Shown here: in pieces, positions 19,177-27,630 of the stretch
Layout: the number at the start of each line of letters is the position of its first letter
Numbering within the stretch: the first letter of the stretch is position 1
Source of the DNA: Methylocystis sp. H62
GTDB lineage: Bacteria; Pseudomonadota; Alphaproteobacteria; Rhizobiales; Beijerinckiaceae
DNA length: 64,000 nucleotides
Direction of reading: 5' to 3'
Assembly (NCBI RefSeq): GCF_015709515.1
Contig: NZ_JADNQZ010000045.1
Location: 1-64,000, forward strand
Position numbers and translations under genes: made by a program
Notes under the pieces: model-generated
What the model was told of the DNA's origin: nothing
The model's input: only the letters and a program-made list of their open reading frames with translations
The model's database searches: none

Positions 19177-19324
19177 CGCGCGCGAAAACAGTGGACGGGA
19201 CGGGACCCAGGCACTAAGCAACGGCGGCCCGCGTGGCTCGCCTGAGAACCGAAAAGGTCCGGCGGCGCCCGGTCGAGAGGGCTTTTTGAAGAATTCGCCG
19301 GCTTACGAAGGACGTCTGTCGCTT

Positions 19325-20191
19325 ATGCCCACCCGCATCGATGATCGCTTCGCCGCCCTCAAAAAGGAAGGGCGCGCCGCCCTCGTGACCTTTGTGATGG
19401 CGGGCGACCCGGATCTCGCGACCTCGCTCGACATCTTGCGCGGCCTGCCCGGCGCCGGGGCCGACGTCATCGAGGTCGGCATGCCTTTCACCGATCCGAT
19501 GGCGGATGGGCCGGCGATCCAGGCGGCGGGCCTGCGCGCGCTCAAGGCGGGGACCACGCTCAAGAAGACCTTAAAGCTCGTCGCCGACTTTCGCGCCGGA
19601 GACGACGCCACCCCCATCGTGCTGATGGGCTACTACAATCCGATTTATGTTTATGGCGTCGACGCCTTTCTGCGCGACGCCCGGAACGCCGGCGTCGATG
19701 GCCTGATCGTCGTGGACCTGCCGCCGGAGGAAGATTCGGAACTCTGCACCCCCGCGCGCGAGACCGGGCTGAACTTCATCCGCCTGGCGACGCCGACGAC
19801 CGACGACAAGCGGCTTCCCAAGGTGCTCGAAAATACCAGCGGCTTCGTCTACTATGTGTCGCTTACCGGCATCACCGGCGCGGCGCTTGCCGACTACGCT
19901 GGCGTCAGTCAGGCGGTTGCGCGCATCAAGCGGCACACGGCGCTGCCGATCGCCGTCGGATTCGGCGTCAAAAATGCGGAGAACGCCGCCGAGCTCGCCC
20001 GGAACGCCGATGGCGTCGTGGTCGGCACGGCGCTGGTCCAAGCGCTTAAGGCCTCGCTCGACGCGGAGGGCCGCGCCGGGCCTTTGAGCGTTGGCGCTGT
20101 GACGGGGCTCGTCGCGTCCATCGCCGAAGGCGTGCGCGACGCCCGCCCTAAAGGCGGCGTGATGAGTTGGCTGACGAGGCTCGTGTCATGA
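19325..20191 (+). CDS. trpA: tryptophan synthase alpha chain
   Basis: 288 residues; converts indole-3-glycerol phosphate to indole and glyceraldehyde 3-phosphate within the TrpA2B2 complex. The catalytic Glu is in [20 protein letters not shown] (near residue 50) and the Asp in FTDP. The loop GYYNPIY and the phosphate-binding GFGVKN are present. ATG 19325 matches family N-termini ([16 protein letters not shown]). The stop overlaps the accD start (ATGA). In many relatives trpF and trpB come directly upstream; here the preceding gene is kup. Confidence 0.93.
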   Translation: MPTRIDDRFAALKKEGRAALVTFVMAGDPDLATSLDILRGLPGAGADVIEVGMPFTDPMADGPAIQAAGLRALKAGTTLKKTLKLVADFRAGDDATPIVLMGYYNPIYVYGVDAFLRDARNAGVDGLIVVDLPPEEDSELCTPARETGLNFIRLATPTTDDKRLPKVLENTSGFVYYVSLTGITGAALADYAGVSQAVARIKRHTALPIAVGFGVKNAENAAELARNADGVVVGTALVQALKASLDAEGRAGPLSVGAVTGLVASIAEGVRDARPKGGVMSWLTRLVS

Positions 20192-21054
20192 ATTGGTATT
20201 CGAACGTCGTCCCGCCGAAGATCAAGGCGCTGATCAAGCGCGAAGCGCCCGAAAATCTCTGGGTGAAATGTCCCGAGAGCGGCCAGCTCGTCTTCCACAA
20301 GGACATCGAGGCCAATCTTTATGTCGTGCCCGGGTCGGGCTACCACATGCGCTGCCCGGTCGAGACGCGGCTCGCCAGCCTGTTCGACGGCGCCGAATGC
20401 GAGCTGATTCCGACGCCCGAAGCGCCGCTGGATCCGCTCAAGTTTCGCGACATCAAGCGTTACATCGACAAGCTGAAAGAATATCGGGTCAAAACCGGCA
20501 TGACGGACGCTGTGACGGTCGCCTTCGGCAATCTCGAAGGTTCGCCGGTCACGGTCGCCATCCAGGATTTCGAATTCATGGGCGGCTCGCTGGGCATGGC
20601 GGCCGGCGAAGCGATCATCGCCGGCTGCGAACATGCGCTCGCCAAGCGCACGCCTTTCGTGATCTTCACGGCGTCGGGCGGCGCGCGCATGCAGGAGGGC
20701 ATGTTCTCGCTCATGCAGATGCCGCGCACGACCATCGCCGTGCAGCGCCTGCGCGAGGCGCGCCTGCCCTATATCGTCGTGCTGACCAATCCGACGACGG
20801 GCGGCGTCACGGCGTCCTACGCCATGCTCGGCGACGTGCAGATCGCCGAGCCTGGCGCGATTATCGGCTTCGCCGGCGCCCGCGTCATCGAGCAGACGAT
20901 CCGCGAGAAGCTTCCCGAAGGCTTCCAGCGCGCCGAATATCTGCGCGATCACGGCATGGTCGATATGGTGGTGCCGCGTCAGGAGCTGCGCGAGACGCTG
21001 GCGCGCCTGTGCGGTCTCCTGACCAAGTCGCCGCCGCGACGCGCCGCCGCCTGA
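20188..21054 (+). CDS. accD: acetyl-CoA carboxylase carboxyltransferase beta subunit
   Basis: 288 residues; with AccA it transfers carboxyl from carboxybiotin to acetyl-CoA in fatty-acid synthesis. The crotonase-like core shows [27 protein letters not shown] and [11 protein letters not shown]. The N-terminal zinc-ribbon is degenerate: where E. coli has CxxC..CxxC, this protein has CPES and VPGS, leaving one of four Cys, a state I recall from other Rhizobiales AccD. The ATG overlaps the trpA stop, so the two are translationally coupled; folC follows after 20 nt. Confidence 0.93.
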   Translation: MNWYSNVVPPKIKALIKREAPENLWVKCPESGQLVFHKDIEANLYVVPGSGYHMRCPVETRLASLFDGAECELIPTPEAPLDPLKFRDIKRYIDKLKEYRVKTGMTDAVTVAFGNLEGSPVTVAIQDFEFMGGSLGMAAGEAIIAGCEHALAKRTPFVIFTASGGARMQEGMFSLMQMPRTTIAVQRLREARLPYIVVLTNPTTGGVTASYAMLGDVQIAEPGAIIGFAGARVIEQTIREKLPEGFQRAEYLRDHGMVDMVVPRQELRETLARLCGLLTKSPPRRAAA

Positions 21055-21074
21055 CATCGCGAGGCGCAGCCGCA

Positions 21075-22391
21075 ATGGATCAGCACGACGCGATCCTGTC
21101 GCGACTCCTCACGCTCCATCCGAAGAGGATTGACCTGTCGCTCGGCCGCACGGAGCGGCTGCTCGCCGCGCTCGGCCGACCGGAGCTCAGACTGCCGCCC
21201 ATCATTCACGTCGCCGGCACCAACGGCAAAGGCTCGACCATCGCCTTTCTGCGCGCCATGCTCGAAGCCGCCGGCAAGCGCGTGCATGTCTACACTTCCC
21301 CTCACCTGTTGCGCTTCAACGAGCGGATTCGTCTTGGCTCCGAGGGCAGTGGAACGCTTGTCGACGATGAGCGTCTGAAGACGGCGCTCGAACGCTGCGA
21401 ACAGGCGAACGCGGGCCAGCCGATCACCTTCTTCGAGATCACCACGGCGGCGGCCTTTCTGCTCTTCGCCGAAGCGCCGGCCGACTGGCTGCTGCTCGAG
21501 ACGGGCCTCGGCGGGCGCTACGACGCGACCAATGTCATCTCGCAGCCCAACTGCGCCGTCGTCACCTCGATCTCCCTCGACCATCTCGAGTTCCTTGGCG
21601 ATACGGTCGAAAAGATCGCCTATGAGAAGGCCGGGATCTTGAAGAAGGGCGTCCCGGCCGTGATCGGCTTCCAGTCGGAGCCCGTGGCGAGGACTCTCGA
21701 GCGAGAAGCGCGACGCGTCGGCGCGCCGCCGATCATCGCTGGTCGAGACTTCCACATCTCTAACGAGAACGGGCGCCTCGTTTATGAGGACGAGCGCGGC
21801 TTGCTCGATCTGCCGCTGCCGCGACTCGCCGGACGCCACCAGCATGAAAACGCCGCCGGCGCGATCGCCGCCCTGCGCGCCGTCGCCCCGGAGATTCCGC
21901 CCGCAGCGATCGAAGCGGGGCTGACGCGCGCCGAATGGCCGGCGCGGCTGCAGCGCCTCATCCGCGGGCGCATCGTGGATCTCGCGCCGCCCGGCGCCGA
22001 GGTGTGGCTCGACGGCGGCCATAATGAGGATGGCGGCCGCGTTCTGGCCGAGGCGATGGCGGAGTTCCACGACAAGGCGCCGCGACCGTTGGCGCTGATC
22101 TGCGGGGCGCAAACGACGAAGGACATTCGCGCGCTGCTCAAGCATTTCGTCGGACTGGCGCGCGAGGTCGTCGCGGTGCCCGTGGAGGGCGAGCATAAGA
22201 GCTGGCCGCCCGAGGATGTCGCGAACCTCGCCAGGGCTGAGGGGATGCCCGGCGCCGCGGCGGGCGGCGTCGAGGAAGCGCTCGCGCTGCTTTCGACGCG
22301 CAGCTTCGACGCGCCGCCGCGCGTGCTCATCGCTGGTTCGCTCTATCTCGCCGCCTCGGTGCTGGCGGCCAACGGCTCGCTGGTGGAATGA
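21075..22391 (+). CDS. folC: bifunctional folylpolyglutamate/dihydrofolate synthase
   Basis: 438 residues of the Mur-ligase superfamily. The ATP loop HVAGTNGKGSTIAFLRAML is near residues 45-63, with TSPHLLRFNERIRL, LLETGLGGRYDATNVI and the C-terminal WLDGGHNEDGG all visible. It adds Glu to dihydropteroate and to folates. The ATG at 21075 begins the expected N-terminus (MDQHDAILSRLLTLHPK). It is the last gene of the trpA-accD-folC unit and converges on the DJ-1-family gene. Confidence 0.93.
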   Translation: MDQHDAILSRLLTLHPKRIDLSLGRTERLLAALGRPELRLPPIIHVAGTNGKGSTIAFLRAMLEAAGKRVHVYTSPHLLRFNERIRLGSEGSGTLVDDERLKTALERCEQANAGQPITFFEITTAAAFLLFAEAPADWLLLETGLGGRYDATNVISQPNCAVVTSISLDHLEFLGDTVEKIAYEKAGILKKGVPAVIGFQSEPVARTLEREARRVGAPPIIAGRDFHISNENGRLVYEDERGLLDLPLPRLAGRHQHENAAGAIAALRAVAPEIPPAAIEAGLTRAEWPARLQRLIRGRIVDLAPPGAEVWLDGGHNEDGGRVLAEAMAEFHDKAPRPLALICGAQTTKDIRALLKHFVGLAREVVAVPVEGEHKSWPPEDVANLARAEGMPGAAAGGVEEALALLSTRSFDAPPRVLIAGSLYLAASVLAANGSLVE

Positions 22392-22442
22392 GCCGCGCCG
22401 CCCGTTTCGCCCGCGCCGCGACATCGCCGAGAGAGCCGGGTC

Positions 22443-23126
22443 TCACGCTTTTGTAAGCTCCTCCACAAGCTTGCGGGCCGCCGGACCGGAGGAAGCTGGG
22501 TTCTGGCCCGTGATCAACTGGCCGTCCCGGACGACATACGGGGCCCAGTCCGCCACCTTCGAGAAGCGCCCGCCCTTCGCCTGAAGCTCGTCCTCGACAA
22601 GGAACGGAACGACGTGGGTGAGGCCAACCGCCTCCTCCTCGCCATTGGTGAACCCTGTCACCGTCTTGCCCGCGACCAGCGGCCGGCCGTCGGGACCTTC
22701 GACATGGCGCAGCACGCCCGGCGCGTGGCAGACGAGCGCGATGGGTTTGCCGGCGCGGATGAAGGATTCGATCAGCCTGATCGAAGCCGGGTCCTCGGCG
22801 AGGTCCCACATCGGCCCATGGCCGCCGGGATAGAAGACCGAGTCGAAATCGTCCTGACGGACGCTATCGAGCCGCGCCGTGTCGGCGAGGCGCGCCTTGG
22901 CGGCCTCGTCCGCTTGGAACCGGCGGGTGAGATCGGTCTGAAATTCGGGTTCATTGCTCTTTGGGTCCAACGGCGGCTGACCGCCCTTGGGCGAGGCAAG
23001 CGTGATCTCGGCTCCGGCGTCGAGAAAGACGTAATAGGGCGCAGCGAGTTCTTCCAGCCAGAAGCCTGTCTTTCGGCCGGTGTCGCCGAGCCTGTCGTGC
23101 GAGGTGAGAACGATGAGGATTTTCAC
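22443..23126 (-). CDS. DJ-1/PfpI-family protein (Hsp31-like)
   Basis: 227 residues. The nucleophilic elbow Cys is in IALVCHAPGVLRHV (near residue 133), the acidic partner in TGFWLEELAAPYY (near 24), and FDSVFYPGGHGPMWDLAED gives the class-defining glycine-rich loop. The family includes glyoxalase III/protein deglycase-type enzymes handling reactive carbonyls; a detoxifying role beside formaldehyde genes is tempting but is inference only. GTG 23124-23126 is chosen as start because an AGGAG lies 6-7 bases upstream. It diverges from the C1-cofactor operon (178-bp intergenic region). Confidence 0.8.
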   Translation of the reverse strand: MKILIVLTSHDRLGDTGRKTGFWLEELAAPYYVFLDAGAEITLASPKGGQPPLDPKSNEPEFQTDLTRRFQADEAAKARLADTARLDSVRQDDFDSVFYPGGHGPMWDLAEDPASIRLIESFIRAGKPIALVCHAPGVLRHVEGPDGRPLVAGKTVTGFTNGEEEAVGLTHVVPFLVEDELQAKGGRFSKVADWAPYVVRDGQLITGQNPASSGPAARKLVEELTKA

Positions 23127-23304
23127 GGATTTCTCCTGTTTCGGGGAGCATGTTCGCATGCTTGGGGTTGGGAAAAAATGACGCAATGGTGAGCGGCGTC
23201 CAGCGCGAGCAGAAGGGTAGGCGCGCGAGGCCACTTGGATTCGGGAAAAATTTGCTCCACAAGCGCGCAGATGCGCGTGGCGCAACGACTGGAGCCAAGA
23301 ACTC

Positions 23305-24450
23305 ATGACCCTGATGTTGGCGAGCGTTCTCTCCCGCGATGAGGCGGAGATCGCCCTCGCGCGCGGCGCCGACATCATCGACTGCAAGGCGCCCTCGCGC
23401 GGCGCGCTGGGCGCCCTCCCCCTGGGCGCCGTCGCCGAGATCGTCGCCTTCGTCGACGGACGGCGGCCGGTCAGCGCCGTCGTCGAGCTGCCGCACGATG
23501 TCGCGCATGCGCTGCGCGACTTTGAAGAGGTCGTCGCGGCAGGCGTCGATTATGTGAAATTCGCCCTGCCGGCGACGCCCGACGCCGTCGAGATCATCGA
23601 GGCGCTGGCGCCGCTGACCGCAAAAACAAAGCTCGTCGCCGTCCTCTTCGCCGATCTCGGCCCCGAGTTCGACACTCTCGAGCCGCTGGCCGGCGCCGGC
23701 TTTCATGGCGCGATGCTGGATACCGCGCATAAAGGCAAAGGCCGACTGGTCGACTTTATGAGCGTCGGCGCGCTGTCCGAATTCGTGGCGCGCTGCCGCA
23801 CGCTCGGGCTCGCCTCCGGGCTCGCCGGCGCACTGGAGTCTCCAGACGTGCCGCGCCTGCTTGTCACCGGCGCCGACGTGCTTGGCTTTCGCGGCGCGCT
23901 CTGCGCGCATGGCGAGCGCCGCGCCGCCATGGACGCCCGCGCCACGACGCTGATCCGCGATCTGATCCCCTCGACCCGAGGCGCGCACGCCGATTTTTTC
24001 GCCCATTTGTCGTTTCTCGGCCGCGGCTATATCGAGCCCGCCGGCGCAAACGACACCGATTGCGTGTTTCTCAAGGATTATGTCGCGCCCGTCGAGATCG
24101 GCGCCTACGCCCACGAACACGGCCATACGCAGCGTGTGCGTTTCAACGTCGAGGCCGACGTGACCCGCATCAACGGCTCCGACGACATGCGCTCGATCTT
24201 CTCCTACGACGTGATCATGGACGCGATCAAAATGATCCTCGCCGGCGGCCATATCGAGCTGGTCGAAACGATCGCCGAGCGACTCGCCGAAAGCGTGCTG
24301 CTGCATGAACGCGTGCGCGCCGTCACCGTCCAGGTCGAAAAGCTCGATGTCGCGCCGGGCGCCGTCGGCGTGAAAATCCGCCGCGCGCGCGCCCATGAGG
24401 ACGCGCGTCGCCTGCAGCCGGCGCCGATGGGCATCGATGCCGTCAAGTAG
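23305..24450 (+). CDS. MfnB-like furan synthase fused to FolB-like dihydroneopterin aldolase
   Basis: 381 residues in two parts. Residues 1-230 match the archaeal MfnB/DUF556 family, (5-formylfuran-3-yl)methyl phosphate synthase, a TIM barrel that condenses two glyceraldehyde 3-phosphates on the methanofuran pathway. The active-site lysines fit K28 (DIIDCKAPSRGALGA) and K85 (VDYVKFAL), with AMLDTAHKGKGRLVDF further on. Residues 250-370 match dihydroneopterin aldolase: FLKDYVAPVEIGAYAHEHG, SYDVIMDAIKMILAGGHIEL, VETIAERLAE and VQVEKLD. One polypeptide would therefore serve both furan and pterin cofactor synthesis. First gene of a five-gene + strand operon; 14 nt overlap with the next gene. Confidence 0.85.
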   Translation: MTLMLASVLSRDEAEIALARGADIIDCKAPSRGALGALPLGAVAEIVAFVDGRRPVSAVVELPHDVAHALRDFEEVVAAGVDYVKFALPATPDAVEIIEALAPLTAKTKLVAVLFADLGPEFDTLEPLAGAGFHGAMLDTAHKGKGRLVDFMSVGALSEFVARCRTLGLASGLAGALESPDVPRLLVTGADVLGFRGALCAHGERRAAMDARATTLIRDLIPSTRGAHADFFAHLSFLGRGYIEPAGANDTDCVFLKDYVAPVEIGAYAHEHGHTQRVRFNVEADVTRINGSDDMRSIFSYDVIMDAIKMILAGGHIELVETIAERLAESVLLHERVRAVTVQVEKLDVAPGAVGVKIRRARAHEDARRLQPAPMGIDAVK

Positions 24451-25075
24451 CGCGCCCCTCGTCGTTAAACTCGGCGGAAGCTTGCATGCTTCCCCGGCAC
24501 TCGCCGATTGGCTTGCAGCGCTGAAGCGCTACCCGCGGCCGCTGACGATCGTTCCCGGCGGCGGACCCTTCGCCGACGCGGTGCGCGCCGCGCAGCCGAC
24601 AATGCGCTACGACAATGCGACCGCGCACGCCATGGCGGTTCTGGCGATGGAGCAATATGCGCTGGCGCTCGCGAACCGTGACGGCTCGCTGGAGCTCGCG
24701 GCCTCTTGTGAGGCGATCGCAGCGGCGCAGGCGCGAGGCCGCATCGCCCTTTGGCGGCCAAGCGCAATGGTCGCTAGCGCCGATGACATTGCGCCCTCCT
24801 GGAACGTCACCTCCGACAGTCTCGCCGCCTGGCTTGCCAAAAAAATGGGCGCTTGCGCGTTGGCGCTGATCAAGAGCGTCGATGTCGGCGATGGCGCCTT
24901 ACTGAGTGAGATTGTGCGCAAGGGCGTTGTCGATTCGGCGGTTCCGGATTATCTCGAGGGGACGCCGCTCTTCCTCGCCGGCCCCTCGTCTCTCCCGCAC
25001 GCCGCCGCGCTTCTTGCCGATGGCGTCACGCCGGGCGTAGCCATCACAAATTTTCCAACGCGGAAGTTCGCCTGA
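24437..25075 (+). CDS. amino-acid-kinase-fold protein, MfnE-like
   Basis: 212 residues. VVKLGGSLHASPAL at the N-terminus and TIVPGGGPFADAVR are the nucleotide- and phosphate-binding loops of the amino acid kinase family; NVTSDSLAAWLAKKMGA and LIKSVDVGDG complete the core. The archaeal relative MfnE phosphorylates aminomethylfuranmethyl phosphate on the methanofuran pathway, so the neighbourhood fits that step in methylofuran synthesis (inference). ATG 24437 lies within the end of the preceding gene and gives the correct N-terminus; the stop overlaps the next ATG by one base (TGATG). Confidence 0.75.
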   Translation: MPSSSAPLVVKLGGSLHASPALADWLAALKRYPRPLTIVPGGGPFADAVRAAQPTMRYDNATAHAMAVLAMEQYALALANRDGSLELAASCEAIAAAQARGRIALWRPSAMVASADDIAPSWNVTSDSLAAWLAKKMGACALALIKSVDVGDGALLSEIVRKGVVDSAVPDYLEGTPLFLAGPSSLPHAAALLADGVTPGVAITNFPTRKFA

Positions 25076-25632
25076 TGACAAAAAAGAAAGTAGTCACGCC
25101 GCGCTGGGGTTGGGCGCTCACCGGATCGGGGCATTTCTTCACCGAATGTCTCGAGATGATCCGCACGCTCGATCACGTCGATCTTTTCGTCAGCAAAGCG
25201 GCGGCGGAAGTCGTGCGGATGTATAAGCACGATCTCGATCTGCCGGAGACCGTTCGCATCTTTAAGGACACCACCGCGAGCGCCGCGCCGGTCGGGAATT
25301 TCTACTACAATTTTTATCACACGCTGGTTCTCGCGCCGGCGACGTCGAACACCGTCGCGAAATGCGTCGCCGGCATTTCCGACAACCTTGCGACGAATGT
25401 TTTCGCGCAGGCCGGAAAATGCCGCGTGCCGACGATCGTCTTCGCCTGCGACACCGCGCCCGAACTCGAGACGCGCGCGCCCAAGGGCATGGTGATGGTC
25501 TATCCGCGCCGCGTCGATTTGCAGAACACCGACGCGCTCAAATCCTTCGAAGCGACGCAGGTCGTCGAAAGCCTCGCGGCGCTGCAGGAGGCGGTGGAGC
25601 GCCGCCGTCGTGAAGTCGAGCCGCAACCCTAA
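25075..25632 (+). CDS. archaeal-type flavoprotein (AfpA/DmrB-like)
   Basis: 185 residues of the Lpd/flavoprotein (HFCD) fold. WALTGSGHFFTECLEMIRTL is the N-terminal FMN-phosphate loop, and LAPATSNTVAKCVAGISDNL and CDTAPELETRAPKGMVMVYP are conserved in archaeoflavoprotein AfpA and dihydromethanopterin reductase DmrB. Reduction of dihydromethanopterin to the active tetrahydro form is the most likely role in this context, but it is not proven. Transcribed with its neighbours: it starts on the last base of the kinase stop and ends 12 nt before the next gene. Confidence 0.75.
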   Translation: MTKKKVVTPRWGWALTGSGHFFTECLEMIRTLDHVDLFVSKAAAEVVRMYKHDLDLPETVRIFKDTTASAAPVGNFYYNFYHTLVLAPATSNTVAKCVAGISDNLATNVFAQAGKCRVPTIVFACDTAPELETRAPKGMVMVYPRRVDLQNTDALKSFEATQVVESLAALQEAVERRRREVEPQP

Positions 25633-25644
25633 CGAAGTCTCCGC

Positions 25645-27066
25645 ATGAGCGAGCGCCTGCTGTTCATCACCGGCCATCTTGCACTGCCGCGGTTGGAGCG
25701 CATGGTCGCGAGCTTCGGCGAAGCGGCGCAGGCGTGGCGTATCCACGACATTGGCGTGAAGGTCGCGGCGCTCATGACCCAGGAGATCATTCATCGTCGC
25801 CTGCCGCGACCCGTGCAGGCCGATCGCGTCATCTTGCCGGGGCGCTGTCGCGCCAACCTCGCCGTGCTGACCGAGGATTTCGGCGTCGCCTTTGAACGCG
25901 GGCCGGAAGAGATCGCCGATCTTCCCGCCTATCTCGGGCGCGGCGGCGCGGCGCCGGATCTCTCGCGCTACGACATGCAGATTTTCGCCGAGATCGTCGA
26001 CGCGTCGAAGATGAGCGTCGCGGATATTTCGGTCAAGGCGCGCGAACTCGCCGTCGGCGGCGCCGACGTCATCGACCTCGGCTGTCTGCCGGATACGCCT
26101 TTCGATCATCTCGAGGAGACGATCGCGGCGCTCAAGGTCCACGGCCTGAAGGTGAGCGTCGACTCGGCCAATGTCGCCGAGCTTGAACGCGCGGCGAAGG
26201 CCGGCGTCGACCATCTCTTGAGTCTCGACGAAGAAACGCTGTCGATCCTTCCCGACAATTCGCCCGTTATTCCAATTCTGACGCCGCGGCCGCACGGTGA
26301 TCTCGACTCGCTGCAGCGCGCCGCACGCCGCGCGCGCGCGCGCGGCATCAGCGTCATTCTCGATCCGATCCTCGATCCGATTCATTTCGGCCTTGCCGCC
26401 TCGATCGCCCGCTACGTCGAACTACGGGACCGCGAGCCTGAGGCCGAGATCATGATGGGAACGGGCAATCTCACGGAGCTGACCGACGCCGATTCCGCCG
26501 GCGTGACCGCGGCGATGCTTGGCATATGTTCCGAGCTCGACATCCGGCATCTGCTGACGGTGCAAGTATCCCCCCATACGCGGCGAACGCTGCAGGAGCA
26601 CGACGCCGCGCGGCGGTTGATGTTTGCGGCGCGCGCCGACCGCGCTCTGCCAAAAGGCTATAGCGACGCCCTGCTGCAGATCCACGACCGCAAACCTTAT
26701 GCTGCAACGCCGGAAGAGATTGCCGCGCTTGCGCGCGAACTGCGCGATGCTAATTTCCGCATAGATGTGACGCAGGACGGCGTGCATATCTACGCCAAAG
26801 GGTTCCATCATGTCGCAGCCGACGCGATGGCGCTCTTCCCGCATCTTGCCGTCGAACATGACGGCGCCCACGCTTTTTACCTTGGCGCCGAATTGATGAA
26901 AGCCGAGATCGCCTACAAGCTCGGTAAGCGCTATCGTCAAGATGAGCCGCTCGATTTCGGAGTCGCGACGGACGTCAACGAAGAGGACGCGACGCGCTTC
27001 AAGGAAATGGGTCACACGATGCGCAAAGCGGGCGAAGGACCTGCAAAAGATGCCTCTGATACATGA
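25645..27066 (+). CDS. dihydropteroate-synthase-like protein of H4MPT biosynthesis
   Basis: 473 residues. The N-terminal 130 residues are specific to this family; a pterin-binding TIM barrel follows (SKMSVADISVKARELAVGGA, VIDLGCLPDTPFDHLE, KVSVDSANVAELERAAKAGV, DPILDPIHFG) resembling dihydropteroate synthase, and then a C-terminal extension (roughly 350-473). Archaeal and methylotroph members of this TIGR00284-type group cluster with H4MPT genes, but their exact reaction is not settled. The stop overlaps the DUF447 start by 17 nt. Confidence 0.8.
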   Translation: MSERLLFITGHLALPRLERMVASFGEAAQAWRIHDIGVKVAALMTQEIIHRRLPRPVQADRVILPGRCRANLAVLTEDFGVAFERGPEEIADLPAYLGRGGAAPDLSRYDMQIFAEIVDASKMSVADISVKARELAVGGADVIDLGCLPDTPFDHLEETIAALKVHGLKVSVDSANVAELERAAKAGVDHLLSLDEETLSILPDNSPVIPILTPRPHGDLDSLQRAARRARARGISVILDPILDPIHFGLAASIARYVELRDREPEAEIMMGTGNLTELTDADSAGVTAAMLGICSELDIRHLLTVQVSPHTRRTLQEHDAARRLMFAARADRALPKGYSDALLQIHDRKPYAATPEEIAALARELRDANFRIDVTQDGVHIYAKGFHHVAADAMALFPHLAVEHDGAHAFYLGAELMKAEIAYKLGKRYRQDEPLDFGVATDVNEEDATRFKEMGHTMRKAGEGPAKDASDT

Positions 27067-27625
27067 ATGCGTCGTCACGACGCTGTCGCCGGAAGGTCGA
27101 CCGCATATCGCGCCGCTCGGATTGATCGAGGAACGCGGCTTCTGGGTCGCCGCGCCGTTTCGCCCCTCCTCGACTCTGTTCAATCTCACGCATAATCCCA
27201 AGGCGACGGCGAGTTTCACCGACGACGCCCGCATTTTTGCCGGACTCGTCGCCGGCCAACGCAACTGGCCGCTCACCGACATTGAAGACTGGCCGGCGCC
27301 GCGCCTTTCCGCCGCGCTGGCGCATGCCGAACTCATTGTCGCGCGCGTCGAGGAGCACGACTCGCGGCCGCGCTTCTTCTGCAGAGTGAGGCGAATTGAA
27401 TCGCATCGCGCCTTTCTCGGCATGAACCGCGCGCGCGCCGCCGTGCTGGAAGCGGCGATTCTCGCGACGCGGCTCGACATGCTGCCACGCGAAAAGATCG
27501 AGAGCGAACTCGCCTATCTGCAGATCGCCATCGACAAAACCGCCGGCGAGGCCGAGCGCGAAGCCTGGGACATGGTGAAGGCGAAGATCGACGCGCATCA
27601 GCACGCCAAAGCAGCGGCGCAGTAG
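27050..27625 (+). CDS. DUF447 family protein
   Basis: 191 residues. HECVVTTLSPEGRPHIAPLG followed by FNLTHNPKATASFTDDARIF and ALAHAELIVARVEEHD match DUF447, a flavin-reductase-like split-barrel family known mostly from methanogens and methylotrophs. The biochemical role is unknown. ATG 27050 is favoured by GGCGAAGGAC upstream, although the frame extends further left. Last gene of the + strand cofactor operon; it converges on the minus-strand ASKHA gene with a 5-base gap. Confidence 0.78.
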   Translation: MPLIHECVVTTLSPEGRPHIAPLGLIEERGFWVAAPFRPSSTLFNLTHNPKATASFTDDARIFAGLVAGQRNWPLTDIEDWPAPRLSAALAHAELIVARVEEHDSRPRFFCRVRRIESHRAFLGMNRARAAVLEAAILATRLDMLPREKIESELAYLQIAIDKTAGEAEREAWDMVKAKIDAHQHAKAAAQ

Positions 27626-27630
27626 GGGCG

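Noticed and set aside
17767-19221. 484-residue minus-strand frame opposite kup
   Set aside because: Arg/Glu/His-rich antisense shadow of the transporter.
20193-21074. Open frame extending folC upstream by about 294 codons
   Set aside because: This part is an off-frame reading of accD, extremely Arg-rich; FolC begins at the ATG at 21075.
22951-24396. 481-residue minus-strand frame opposite the MfnB-FolB gene
   Set aside because: Antisense shadow that partly runs into the DJ-1 gene in another frame.
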